A stretch of DNA of 31,248 bases from CAYYJM01 sp964471755 (GTDB lineage Bacteria > Planctomycetota > Planctomycetia > Gemmatales > Gemmataceae), in contig CAYYJM010000043.1 in NCBI GenBank assembly GCA_964471755.1, positions 1-31,248 of the forward strand, in the 5' to 3' direction. A program made the position numbers and the translations under genes. The notes beneath the pieces are model-generated. The model was not told the origin of the DNA. It did not search any database and saw nothing but the letters and a program-made list of their open reading frames with translations. Of the stretch, positions 1-7,254 are shown piece by piece (position 1 is the stretch's first letter; the number at the start of each line of letters is the position of its first letter).

Positions 1-786
1 GCGATCATTTACCCCGCAGTCTGTCGCGAGCAGTTCGAGCCGGCCACCGCCTGCCGGGTCGCCGATCTGCTGGGCATCGCTCCGCCGGTCATCCACGATG
101 TATCCAACGCCTGCCTCGGCGTCCTGACCGGCATCGTCGATCTGGCCAATCGGGTCGAACTGGGCCAGATCAAGGCCGGCATGGTCGTCTCCTGCGAGAC
201 GGCACGCGAGATCAACGACATCATGATCCAGCGGTTGCTCGAGTCGCGGAGCATGGAGGCGTTCAAGACGACGCTGGCCACGCTGACCGGCGGCTCCGGG
301 GCGGTCGCTGTCATCGTTTCGGACGGGTCGTTCCAGAAGGAGCCACGCCGTCGCCTGATGGGCGGCACGATGCAGGCGGCCCCCCAGCACCACAATCTGT
401 GTCGCTGGGGCATCGAGCAGGTCCTGACCGTCGCTCGCCAGGTCATGTCAACCGACTCGGTCGCGCTGCTCAAGTACGGTGTCGAACTGGGCCTGCGGAC
501 GTGGAACGGCTTCCTCTCTCGGCTCGGCTGGGCGGCCGAGATGGTCGATAAGGTCATCTGCCACCAGGTCGGCGGCACGCATCGCGATTCGATCCTGCGG
601 GCCCTGGGTTTCGGCCCGGAGAAGGAGTTCTCGTCGTTCGAGTACCTGGGCAACATCGGCACCGTATCGCTGCCGTTGACGGCGGCCCTGGCCGAGGAAC
701 GCGAGTTTCTCAAGCCCGGCGACCGGGTCGGCCTGCTCGGCATCGCCAGCGGGCTGAACTGCCTGATGCTCGGCGTCGAGTGGTGA
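1..786 (+). CDS. oleA: OleA-like 3-oxoacyl synthase III family thiolase, 5' truncated by window edge
   Basis: The visible 261 residues are the C-terminal three quarters of a FabH/OleA-fold condensing enzyme; OleA proteins are about 340 residues, so roughly 80 are missing at the left edge. The catalytic Cys is fragment residue 38 (NACLG), the active-site His is residue 188 (ICHQVGGTH) and the Asn is residue 218 (LGNIGT). The His-to-Asn spacing of 30 matches what I recall for Xanthomonas OleA. A Glu at residue 13 (FEPATA), 25 residues before the Cys, sits where OleA has its special Glu117 (26 before the Cys), which ordinary FabH lacks. The C-terminus (GIASGLNC) also resembles OleA. OleA performs non-decarboxylative Claisen condensation of two acyl-CoAs, the first step of long-chain olefin synthesis. 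oleBCD partners are not visible and would have to lie to the left. A plain FabH-like synthase remains possible. Confidence 0.8.
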   Translation, partial: AIIYPAVCREQFEPATACRVADLLGIAPPVIHDVSNACLGVLTGIVDLANRVELGQIKAGMVVSCETAREINDIMIQRLLESRSMEAFKTTLATLTGGSGAVAVIVSDGSFQKEPRRRLMGGTMQAAPQHHNLCRWGIEQVLTVARQVMSTDSVALLKYGVELGLRTWNGFLSRLGWAAEMVDKVICHQVGGTHRDSILRALGFGPEKEFSSFEYLGNIGTVSLPLTAALAEEREFLKPGDRVGLLGIASGLNCLMLGVEW

Positions 787-792
787 CGGCCC

Positions 793-1605
793 TCACGTCG
801 TGGCGCGTTCGCGGAATCCCGACGTTTCCGCCTCGAAGCGGCGTACGCCGACCTCGACGATGGCACTGTCCGGCACCACGCTCAGCGGAGTGTAACGCGG
901 ATGGTGCGAATCCTTGTATGGATCGTTCCGGGCCGCGTTGTAGCAACAGATCAGCGACCAGCGTGGATGCTCCGACTTGTTCTGATCCGACCGATGTAGC
1001 AGGTTGCTGTGAAAGAACAGGGCATCGCCCGGTTCCATCTCGACGTGGACCAGCGGCAACCGCTTCAGAATCTCCTGCACCCGATCCAGGTCGGCTCCGC
1101 TCTGGTCGCCGGTCTTGACGTGTTCGATTCGGCCAAGCAGGTGCGAACCCGGAATCACCTGCAAGCAACCGTTCACCTTCGTCGCCCGATCGACGGCGAC
1201 ACTCACCGAGAGCAGATCCGGCCAGAGAACGCCGTTGTGATACCAGTAGCCGTAGTCCTGGTGCCAGGCCCACGCTCCGCCCGTCTTCGCATCCTTGAAG
1301 ATCATCTTCGAGTGGTAGTGATAGACCTCGCCATCGAGGAGCTGCTCACTGCCACGAACGAGACGCTCGCAGCGAGCGAACATGCCGTAGATCGTGTCAC
1401 CGGGATGGTTCCACAGTGACAACCGAACGACACCGCCTTCGCCATCGGCCCGGCCGTAACTGCGACGGTCGAGTTCCTGATCCTCGCGGGCGCTGCGGCC
1501 GAGCAGGCCGATCTCCTCAGCAGTGAACAGGCCCGGAATGAGGACGTAGCCCTCGCGGTGATAGTGGGCGACCTCGACGGCAGTCAGCGGACGGATACTG
1601 CTCAT
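793..1605 (-). CDS. Phytanoyl-CoA dioxygenase (PhyH) family Fe(II)/2-oxoglutarate oxygenase
   Basis: This 270-residue protein has the PhyH-type double-stranded beta-helix. The iron triad is H115 and D117 (WHQDYG) with distal H204 (LLHRSDQN). R215, following the conserved N209, is placed to hold 2-oxoglutarate. It should hydroxylate an organic substrate that cannot be named from sequence; PhyH relatives act on acyl-CoAs, ectoine and small metabolites. There is no signal peptide, so it is probably cytoplasmic. The ATG is preceded by GGAGG with 8 nt spacing. It follows the sulfatase gene on the same strand after 35 nt, so the two are probably co-transcribed. Its end is convergent with the oleA-like gene, 6 nt away. 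Confidence 0.88.
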   Translation of the reverse strand: MSSIRPLTAVEVAHYHREGYVLIPGLFTAEEIGLLGRSAREDQELDRRSYGRADGEGGVVRLSLWNHPGDTIYGMFARCERLVRGSEQLLDGEVYHYHSKMIFKDAKTGGAWAWHQDYGYWYHNGVLWPDLLSVSVAVDRATKVNGCLQVIPGSHLLGRIEHVKTGDQSGADLDRVQEILKRLPLVHVEMEPGDALFFHSNLLHRSDQNKSEHPRWSLICCYNAARNDPYKDSHHPRYTPLSVVPDSAIVEVGVRRFEAETSGFRERATT

Positions 1606-1640
1606 GATTGGAACCTCCGTACTTCCCTGGCCGAGAACGC

Positions 1641-3155
1641 TTACTTCTTCGGCACTCCGAACCCTTCCGGCACCTTGTACAGGGTGCGCAGTCGGGCGAT
1701 CTCCGCCTTCAGTTCCTTGACGATGTCCTGGTACGCCGCGTCCTTGTAGACGCTGGTTCGTTCACCGGGATCCTTGACCATGTCGAACAGTTCCCACTCG
1801 TCGGTCAGCGGGTAGAAGATCAGCTTGTGGGTCGCCGTCCGAACGCCCCAGTGCGGCGCGACGCGGTGCGGCTGCGGATACTCGAGGTACTGATAGTAGA
1901 TCGACTTCCGCCAGTCGTCCGGCGTCTTGCCCTTCAGGAGCGGCACCAGGCTGCGGCCCTGCATGTCGGCCGGCACCTTCGCTCCGGCGATGTCCAGGAA
2001 CGTCGGAGCGAAGTCCAGGTTCTGCACCAGGTCCTTGTTCACGCTCCCCGGTTTGACGACGCCCGGCCAGCGGACGAGCAGCGGCATCCGCAGCGATTCC
2101 TCGTACATCCAGCGCTTATCATACCAGCCGCGATCGCCGAGGTAGAAGCCCTGGTCGGACGAATAGACGACGACGGTGTTCTTCGCCAGGCCGCTGTCGT
2201 CGAGGTACTTCAGAACCCGGCCGACGCCGTCATCGACGCCGGCGATGCAGCGCAGGTAGTCCTTGATGTAGCGCTGGTACTTCCAGCGAACGAGATCCTT
2301 GCCCTGGAGCTTGGCGGCCTTGAACGCCTCGTTCTCCTTCGCGTAGGCGGCGTCCCAGGCCTTCTTCTGTGCCGGGGTCAGGTTCCGTGGCGTGACGAAT
2401 TTCAGGTCGTAGTCATTCAGGTGACGAGCGATGGTCATCTCCTGATTTCGGCTCGGGCTGGCGTGGCCGGCCCAGTCGTCGAAGAGCGTGTCCGGCTCGG
2501 GGATGTCCTTATCACGGTACAGACCGAGTTGGTTCGGTCCCGGTTCCCAGGAGCGGTGCGGGGCCTTGTGCTGATACATGAGCAGGAACGGTTTGTCCTT
2601 GTCGCGATCGGTCTTGAGCCAGTTGATCGCCATGTCGGTGATGATGTCGGAGACGTAGCCCTGAACCTGGAGCGGCCCCTTGTGGGTCTTGAAAGCCGGC
2701 TGGTAGTAGGTGCCCTGACCGCCGGCTCCGCTGAGGACGGCCCAGTGATCGAAGCCGGTCGGATCGGACTTCAGATGCCACTTGCCGAGCATGGCCGTCT
2801 GGTAGCCGGCCGCCTGGAGCAGCTTCGGGAACGTCTGTTGACTGCCATCGAAGACCGTGCTGCCGCGGTTGTCCGCGAAGCCGTTGAGATGGCTGTGCTT
2901 GCCCGTGAGAATGACCGCCCGGCTCGGACCACAGATCGAGTTGGTGCAGAAGCAGTTCTGGAAGAGCATCCCCTCCTTCGCGATCCGATCGATGTTCGGC
3001 GTCTGATTGATCTTCGAGCCGTAGGCACTGATGCAGTGGCTGGCCTGGTCGTCAGTGAAGATGAACAGGATGTTGGGTCGTTTGGGAGCGTCCTCGGCCA
3101 ACGCTGGCAGCGCCGAGCCGAGCAGGGCCAGGACGACGAACAGAGAACGCGGCAT
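1641..3155 (-). CDS. Secreted type I (S1) sulfatase
   Basis: The 504-residue product starts with a signal peptide (residues 1-20, ending ALPALA). The sulfatase signature C75-G-P-S-R79 marks the Cys that becomes formylglycine. D35 and D36 (FTDDQ), the GKWHL segment and the later DQG-FYLGDRGW region provide the calcium and sulfate-binding residues. A C-terminal DUF4976-like part (GVRTATHKLIFYP) completes the family architecture. It should hydrolyse sulfate esters, probably on sulfated polysaccharide, outside the cytoplasmic membrane; the substrate cannot be told. Activity needs a formylglycine-generating enzyme, not present in the window. The frame stays open upstream to 3443, but the ATG at 3155 has a GGAGGA Shine-Dalgarno and opens the signal peptide, so it was chosen. 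It probably forms an operon with the PhyH oxygenase and is divergent from the PQQ-propeller genes. Confidence 0.93.
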   Translation of the reverse strand: MPRSLFVVLALLGSALPALAEDAPKRPNILFIFTDDQASHCISAYGSKINQTPNIDRIAKEGMLFQNCFCTNSICGPSRAVILTGKHSHLNGFADNRGSTVFDGSQQTFPKLLQAAGYQTAMLGKWHLKSDPTGFDHWAVLSGAGGQGTYYQPAFKTHKGPLQVQGYVSDIITDMAINWLKTDRDKDKPFLLMYQHKAPHRSWEPGPNQLGLYRDKDIPEPDTLFDDWAGHASPSRNQEMTIARHLNDYDLKFVTPRNLTPAQKKAWDAAYAKENEAFKAAKLQGKDLVRWKYQRYIKDYLRCIAGVDDGVGRVLKYLDDSGLAKNTVVVYSSDQGFYLGDRGWYDKRWMYEESLRMPLLVRWPGVVKPGSVNKDLVQNLDFAPTFLDIAGAKVPADMQGRSLVPLLKGKTPDDWRKSIYYQYLEYPQPHRVAPHWGVRTATHKLIFYPLTDEWELFDMVKDPGERTSVYKDAAYQDIVKELKAEIARLRTLYKVPEGFGVPKK

Positions 3156-3306
3156 GCGGGGTTCCTCCAGAAGAATGAGGCGGCGACCATTTTGTACTTG
3201 CCCCGGAGGCCGCTCGCCAGCATTTTCTAAAGGAACCGGCCTCGCCAGTCGGGGTTGATACCTGCGCGGTTCTCCCGCCCCTGGCCTCCCTGGGTCTACT
3301 CCTCCC

Positions 3307-3310
3307 GAGG
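3307..3310 (+). promoter_or_regulatory. Shine-Dalgarno deciding the start of the first PQQ-propeller gene
   Basis: GAGG lies 5 nt before the ATG at 3316. A GTG in the same frame at 3310 overlaps this motif and therefore cannot be served by it, so the ATG is preferred. Confidence 0.5.
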
Positions 3311-3315
3311 TGTTC

Positions 3316-4572
3316 ATGACTACCGCACGATTATCGCTGCTCGTGACCTGCCTCGTCCTGACCGCCAGCCTGTCGGCCGCCGACTGGCCGCAGTGGCGCG
3401 GCCCGGATCGTACCGGCATCTCCCGCGAGACCGGCCTGCTCACCAGCTGGCCGAAGGAGGGGCCGAAACTCCTGTGGAAGTTCCAGGACGCCGGCGGAGC
3501 CTATTCCGGGCCGTCGATCGTCGGCGATCGGCTGTATTCCTGCGGTTCGGACCAGGACCGTGAATTTGCCTTCGCCCTGGACGTCAAGACAGGGAAGAAG
3601 CTGTGGTCGAGCGACTTCAGCAAGGGCTACAAGCACGGTCGCGGCGACGGCCCGCGTGGCAACCCGACCGTGGACGGTGATCATCTCTACGTCCTGGGTG
3701 GCGGCGGCACGGTCGCCTGTCTGACCACCGAGGGGAAGCTGGTCTGGGCGAAGGAACTCAAGGGCAAGGAGATCGGCGGCCGGATGATGTCGGGTTGGGG
3801 CTACAGCGAGTCGGTCCTGGTCGATGGCGATCAGGTCGTCTGCACGCCCGGCGGCGACAAGGGCACCCTGGCCGCGTTCAACAAGAAGACCGGCGAGTTG
3901 CTCTGGCGCAGCGCTGACGTGAAGGATTCGGCCAGCTACTCGTCGATCATCATCGCCGAGGTGAACGGCGTCCGGCAGTACATCCAGATGACCGGGAGTG
4001 GGGTCGTCGGCGTGGCACCGAAGGATGGCAAGGTTCTGTGGCACTACACCGAGGGCCTGTACCGGACGGCGGTCTGCACCACGCCGATCTACCACGACAA
4101 TCACGTGTTCATCACCCGTGGCTACGGTGTCGGCTGCGACATGATCAAGCTAACGCCCAACGCCAACGGCACGTTCAAGGCCGAGACGGTGTACTCGAAC
4201 AAGAACATGGTGAACCACCACGGCGGCGTCATCCTGGTCGGCGGCAACCTGTACGGCTACTCCGATGGCAAGGGCTGGGTCTGCCAGGATTTCAAGACCG
4301 GCGAGATCAAGTGGTCGAGCAAGGAACTGGGCAAGGGGAGCCTCTCCTGTGCGGACGGTCGGCTCTACTGCTACAGTGAGGACAGCGGCACGATCGTCCT
4401 GGCCGCGGCCTCGCCGGAGGGCTGGAAGGAAACCGGCCGATTCACGATCCCGGAGAAGTCGAACCTGCACAAGGGGCAGGTGAGGTTCTGGACGCATCCG
4501 GTGGTGAGCAATGGCCGCCTCTACATCCGCGATCAGGATCTCTTGTTCTGTTTCGACGTGAAGGCGAAGTGA
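3316..4572 (+). CDS. Secreted PQQ-type beta-propeller repeat protein (first of tandem pair)
   Basis: The 418-residue protein has a signal peptide (about residues 1-21, ending SLSA) followed by the planctomycete-type opening DWPQWRGPDRTG. After it come repeated blades of the form W-xx-D-xx-TGK/GE-LLW with YV/LY strands, as in PQQ-like and BamB-like propellers. No quinoprotein dehydrogenase catalytic residues or haem motif were recognised, so it is more likely a structural or binding protein of the envelope than an enzyme. The next gene is a clear paralogue: both share the GLLT-W-PKLLW opening and end in DxKAK. The 34-nt gap between them suggests an operon and tandem duplication. It is divergent from the sulfatase gene, with about 160 nt between the starts. 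Confidence 0.88.
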   Translation: MTTARLSLLVTCLVLTASLSAADWPQWRGPDRTGISRETGLLTSWPKEGPKLLWKFQDAGGAYSGPSIVGDRLYSCGSDQDREFAFALDVKTGKKLWSSDFSKGYKHGRGDGPRGNPTVDGDHLYVLGGGGTVACLTTEGKLVWAKELKGKEIGGRMMSGWGYSESVLVDGDQVVCTPGGDKGTLAAFNKKTGELLWRSADVKDSASYSSIIIAEVNGVRQYIQMTGSGVVGVAPKDGKVLWHYTEGLYRTAVCTTPIYHDNHVFITRGYGVGCDMIKLTPNANGTFKAETVYSNKNMVNHHGGVILVGGNLYGYSDGKGWVCQDFKTGEIKWSSKELGKGSLSCADGRLYCYSEDSGTIVLAAASPEGWKETGRFTIPEKSNLHKGQVRFWTHPVVSNGRLYIRDQDLLFCFDVKAK

Positions 4573-4595
4573 TGTCCATTGGCCTCTCTGGTTCC

Positions 4596-4600
4596 AGGAG
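4596..4600 (+). promoter_or_regulatory. Shine-Dalgarno deciding the start of the second PQQ-propeller gene
   Basis: AGGAG abuts the ATG at 4601 with no spacer but lies 6 nt before the ATG at 4607, so initiation at 4607 is favoured. Confidence 0.5.
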
Positions 4601-4606
4601 ATGAAC

Positions 4607-5911
4607 ATGGTTCGTGGTTCTTGGCTCACCGTCCTCGTGCTGGCCAGCGTGGCATTATTGCCGGGCGTGCCGGTGTTGGGGGCGGACAATTCGACCGGTA
4701 ACTGGCCGGAGTGGCGTGGTCCGAAGCGCGATGGCGTCTCGACCGACACGGGCCTGCTCACCGCGTGGGCGGCCGGCGCGCCAAAGCTCCTCTGGGAGGG
4801 CAAGGGCGCGGGGCGCGGCTACGCCAGCCTGGCGATCATCGGCGGTCGTATCTACACGATGGGCGACAACCTCTCGACCGCCAGCGACAAGGACGAGTAC
4901 GCCTCCTGCTTCGACGCGACCAACGGCAAGCAGGTCTGGAAGACCCGGCTCGGCCCGCCGTGGAACTCCGGCCAGCCGAGCTGGCAGAGTTCCCGCTCGA
5001 CGCCGACGGTCGATGGCGATCTCGTTTACTACCTGACGCCACAAGGAGCCCTGGTCTGCCTGAAGTCGGCTGATGGAGCCGAGGTCTGGCGCAAGGATCT
5101 GCAGAAGGACTTCCAGGGCGGCAAGGGAGATGGCTGGGGCTACAGCGAATCGGCCCTGATCGACGGCGACAACCTGATCTGCACCCCGGGTAAGACGAAG
5201 AACACGATGGTGGCCCTGAACAAGAAGACCGGCGAGAAGGTCTGGTCCGCCGCCGTGTCCGGCGATCGCGGAGCCGGTCATGCGTCGATCGTGCCGTCGG
5301 AGATTGGCGGGACGCGGGTCTACGTCCAGACGACGGCGAGCCACGTCCTCGGCATCCGGGCCAAGGACGGCAAGGTTCTGTGGACGCACCCGATCGGCGC
5401 GACTGCTGTCATTCCGACGCCGATCATCAAGGGCGACCTGGTCTTCGCCGATGCCGGCTATCGCAAGGGTGGCGCGCTGCTGCGTCAGGTGGCGGAAGCG
5501 GACGGCGGCGTCAAAGTCGAGGTCATCTACGACTACAAGTCCGCGCTGGGCAACAAGCACGGTGGCGTCGTCCTCCTCGGTGACCACCTCTACGGCGACA
5601 CCGATTCGAGTGGCCGCGTTTACTGTGCGACGCTCATGACCGGCGAACTGGTTCCCGGCTGGAACGTGCGGGGCAGCGGTAGCGGCTCCGCGGCCGTCAC
5701 TGCGGCCGACGGCCATCTCTACATCCGCTACGACAGTGGGACGATGGTCCTGGTCAAGGCCGATCCGGCGACCGGATACAAGGAAGTCGGCTCGTTCAAG
5801 ATCCCGCACAAGGGCAACATGCCGAGCTGGTCGCACCCGGTCGTCACCGGTGGTCGGCTCTACCTGCGCGAGGGCGACTGGATCCTGTGCTACGACCTGA
5901 AGGCGAAGTGA
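4607..5911 (+). CDS. Secreted PQQ-type beta-propeller repeat protein (second of tandem pair)
   Basis: The 434-residue product has a signal peptide (about residues 1-25, ending PVLGA), then NWPEWRGPKRDG and a series of propeller blades with the TGK/TGE-W signature. It is paralogous to the upstream gene over its whole length, with matching landmarks such as GWGYSES, NKKTGE, KDGKVLW and the final DLKAK. An extracytoplasmic binding or scaffolding role is the cautious reading; no catalytic site was recognised. The start at 4607 is chosen over 4601 because of ribosome-binding-site spacing. The stop codon TGA (5909-5911) is itself the first three bases of a 95-nt palindrome, so the transcript ends in a very stable hairpin that begins at the stop codon. 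Confidence 0.88.
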   Translation: MVRGSWLTVLVLASVALLPGVPVLGADNSTGNWPEWRGPKRDGVSTDTGLLTAWAAGAPKLLWEGKGAGRGYASLAIIGGRIYTMGDNLSTASDKDEYASCFDATNGKQVWKTRLGPPWNSGQPSWQSSRSTPTVDGDLVYYLTPQGALVCLKSADGAEVWRKDLQKDFQGGKGDGWGYSESALIDGDNLICTPGKTKNTMVALNKKTGEKVWSAAVSGDRGAGHASIVPSEIGGTRVYVQTTASHVLGIRAKDGKVLWTHPIGATAVIPTPIIKGDLVFADAGYRKGGALLRQVAEADGGVKVEVIYDYKSALGNKHGGVVLLGDHLYGDTDSSGRVYCATLMTGELVPGWNVRGSGSGSAAVTAADGHLYIRYDSGTMVLVKADPATGYKEVGSFKIPHKGNMPSWSHPVVTGGRLYLREGDWILCYDLKAK

Positions 5912-6003
5912 CTTTCTGCCTTTCTAACTTTTTTGATAGGGGTAGGGAGAGCCGGTTTCCCGGCTCTCCCTACCCCTATCAAAAAAGTTAGAAAAGAAAG
6001 TCA
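5909..6003. repeat. 95-nt near-perfect palindrome overlapping a stop codon
   Basis: Positions 5921-5955 pair perfectly with 5960-5994 (35 bp, loop TTTC). After a 3-nt bulge (GCC, 5918-5920) a further 9 bp pair 5909-5917 with 5995-6003. The GC-rich core (GATAGGGGTAGGGAGAGCCGG) is flanked by T6 on the 5' arm and A6 on the 3' arm, on both strands alike. This is the reverse of an intrinsic terminator, which needs the U-tract after the stem. It lies between convergent genes. Possibilities are a REP- or MITE-like mobile palindrome, a transcript-end stabiliser, or a non-canonical bidirectional terminator. Confidence 0.9.
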
Positions 6004-6032
6004 GAACAAAGCCGAGCAGACGGGATCCGTTC

Positions 6033-6755
6033 TCACAGCAGGCCGCGCACTTCCGTCTCGGTCAACTCGCGGATGAAACTACAGCCGATCAGGTTCTGTC
6101 CGTTGTCCTGAGCGAGAACGCGCACGACGCAGGCCAGGATCTTGAACGGCTTGCCGGAACCCTGCAACTGGGTGTTGAGCAGGGTGCCGGCCGGCACGTC
6201 CTCATCGGTGATCAGGCCGAGGCCCGTCGCCGAGATGTCGTGGACGAGCGCCGGTCGTGGCGGAATGTCCGCGTCGGCCGGCACGACCTGGTAGTGAGCC
6301 TGCACATTGACGCGGTAGCGCTGGTAGGCCCGCTGCTCGGCCGGATCGGCGTTCGTTGGCGTTCGCGCGGCCCCAAAGGCGCCCAGGTCGGCATCGCTGA
6401 GCTGCTGCGCGAAGCTGCATCCCAGCGACCAGCGCCCTTCACCGGCCGGGGAACAATGCACGACACAGGCCAGCACCGACAGCGGCGAATGACCGTTCGT
6501 ACCGGTCAGGCCGACGGTCAGCATCTCGCCCTCGGTGCAGGGATGATCGACCTCCAACTTGACGCCGCCCTGCGAGATGTCACGGACGATGCCGGTGTGC
6601 TGCTGCGTGGTCGATCCGTCCACGCGCTCGAACGTGGTCGTCATCTCCGTTGGGTGGCGGACCCAGACACGACGGTCTTCCTGGTTGGACATGGCTTGCT
6701 CGGGATGGTGACGGTTGGTCAACCGACGCCACAGTGCCCATGCGCGTGCAAACAA
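6033..6755 (-). CDS. Tandem PilZ-domain protein (putative c-di-GMP effector)
   Basis: Two PilZ domains are seen in 240 residues. The first has R29-xxx-R33 and D59-I-S-Q-G-G64; the second has R142-xxx-R146 and D173-I-S-A-T-G178. Both c-di-GMP-binding motifs (RxxxR and D/NxSxxG) are therefore intact in both domains. No output domain is fused, so it probably acts by protein contact in the cytoplasm. I chose a TTG start at 6755 because it has GGGAGG with 5-nt spacing; the first in-frame ATG (6692) has no convincing Shine-Dalgarno and would remove an N-terminal basic helix (FARAWALWRRL). The frame is open further to 6824. No operon partner is visible: the upstream region carries a transposase remnant and the downstream side is the palindrome. 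Confidence 0.88.
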   Translation of the reverse strand: MFARAWALWRRLTNRHHPEQAMSNQEDRRVWVRHPTEMTTTFERVDGSTTQQHTGIVRDISQGGVKLEVDHPCTEGEMLTVGLTGTNGHSPLSVLACVVHCSPAGEGRWSLGCSFAQQLSDADLGAFGAARTPTNADPAEQRAYQRYRVNVQAHYQVVPADADIPPRPALVHDISATGLGLITDEDVPAGTLLNTQLQGSGKPFKILACVVRVLAQDNGQNLIGCSFIRELTETEVRGLL

Positions 6756-6760
6756 GCGAA

Positions 6761-6766
6761 CCTCCC
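6761..6766 (-). promoter_or_regulatory. Shine-Dalgarno for a TTG start of the PilZ gene
   Basis: Read on the minus strand this is GGGAGG, 5 nt before TTG (6755-6753). It is the strongest ribosome-binding site in the region and decides the start call. Confidence 0.5.
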
Positions 6767-6931
6767 GCGCCGGCTCTGGACTGTGCCGTGCGAACGACTC
6801 CCTTCGTCCGGGGACCACCATCAACCCTAGCCCGCGTTCAGGGATGTGTCAAATCCGTCTCACCGCTGCAACCCGGCCGGTGGAGCCTTCTTCAACCCCT
6901 GGCCGAAGCGAGACGTAGCAGGGCGGCTACT

Positions 6932-7111
6932 CTAAAATTGTTGGTAGGGGTGGGCGAGTTTGATCCGGTCGTCTGCCGTGGTGAAGCGCCAGACGACCCG
7001 ACTGGCACGTGCGTTGCGCTCCGCCTCCCGGGCGGCGACCTGGCGGGCCAGTTCCTCCGACGTGTCGATCCGCCGGTTCAGGCACTGCCGCGACAGGATG
7101 CTCAACTCGAT
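6932..7111 (-). pseudogene. C-terminal remnant of an IS630-family transposase
   Basis: Reading on the minus strand, about 59 residues up to the stop at 6932 carry the characteristic end of IS630-type DDE transposases: IELSILSRQCLNRRI, then a helical stretch with RQVAAREAERN, then WRFTTADDRIKL near the terminus. In the intact family the segment is preceded by a conserved TPKHxSWLNMAE motif and the catalytic Asp/Glu residues, none of which is found upstream. The frame continues to an ATG at 7153, but residues before the IELS block do not look like transposase. This is a decayed fragment with no transposition activity. The family match is from memory of the motif. Confidence 0.75.
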
Positions 7112-7254
7112 CCGAGTTGTGTATAAACGACAGCGCTTCGGCCCACCCTCCATTTGGCCGCATCTGCAGAGATGCGCCCTGAAGGCGGCCTTCCGCGCGT
7201 CAACCGCTATATCATGCAGATAGAGCCCCGTGCGTGTCCGAGGGCGGAGAGGCG

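Larger units (their letters stand above)
6756..7254. other. 499-nt region without an intact gene
   Basis: Apart from the transposase remnant at 6932-7111, I see no coding region here. The left part must hold the PilZ promoter and the right part (7112-7254) the promoter of the esterase operon. No convincing -35/-10 pair was found, and no terminal inverted repeat of the insertion element could be defined. Confidence 0.6.

Noticed and set aside
1608..3230. Plus-strand open frame of 540 codons antisense to the sulfatase
   Set aside because: The minus strand carries the complete sulfatase signature and a signal peptide; the plus-strand frame has no motif.
5909..6003. Calling the large palindrome a standard rho-independent terminator
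   Set aside because: The T-run is upstream of the GC stem and A-residues follow it on both strands, so no U-tract follows the hairpin in either transcript.
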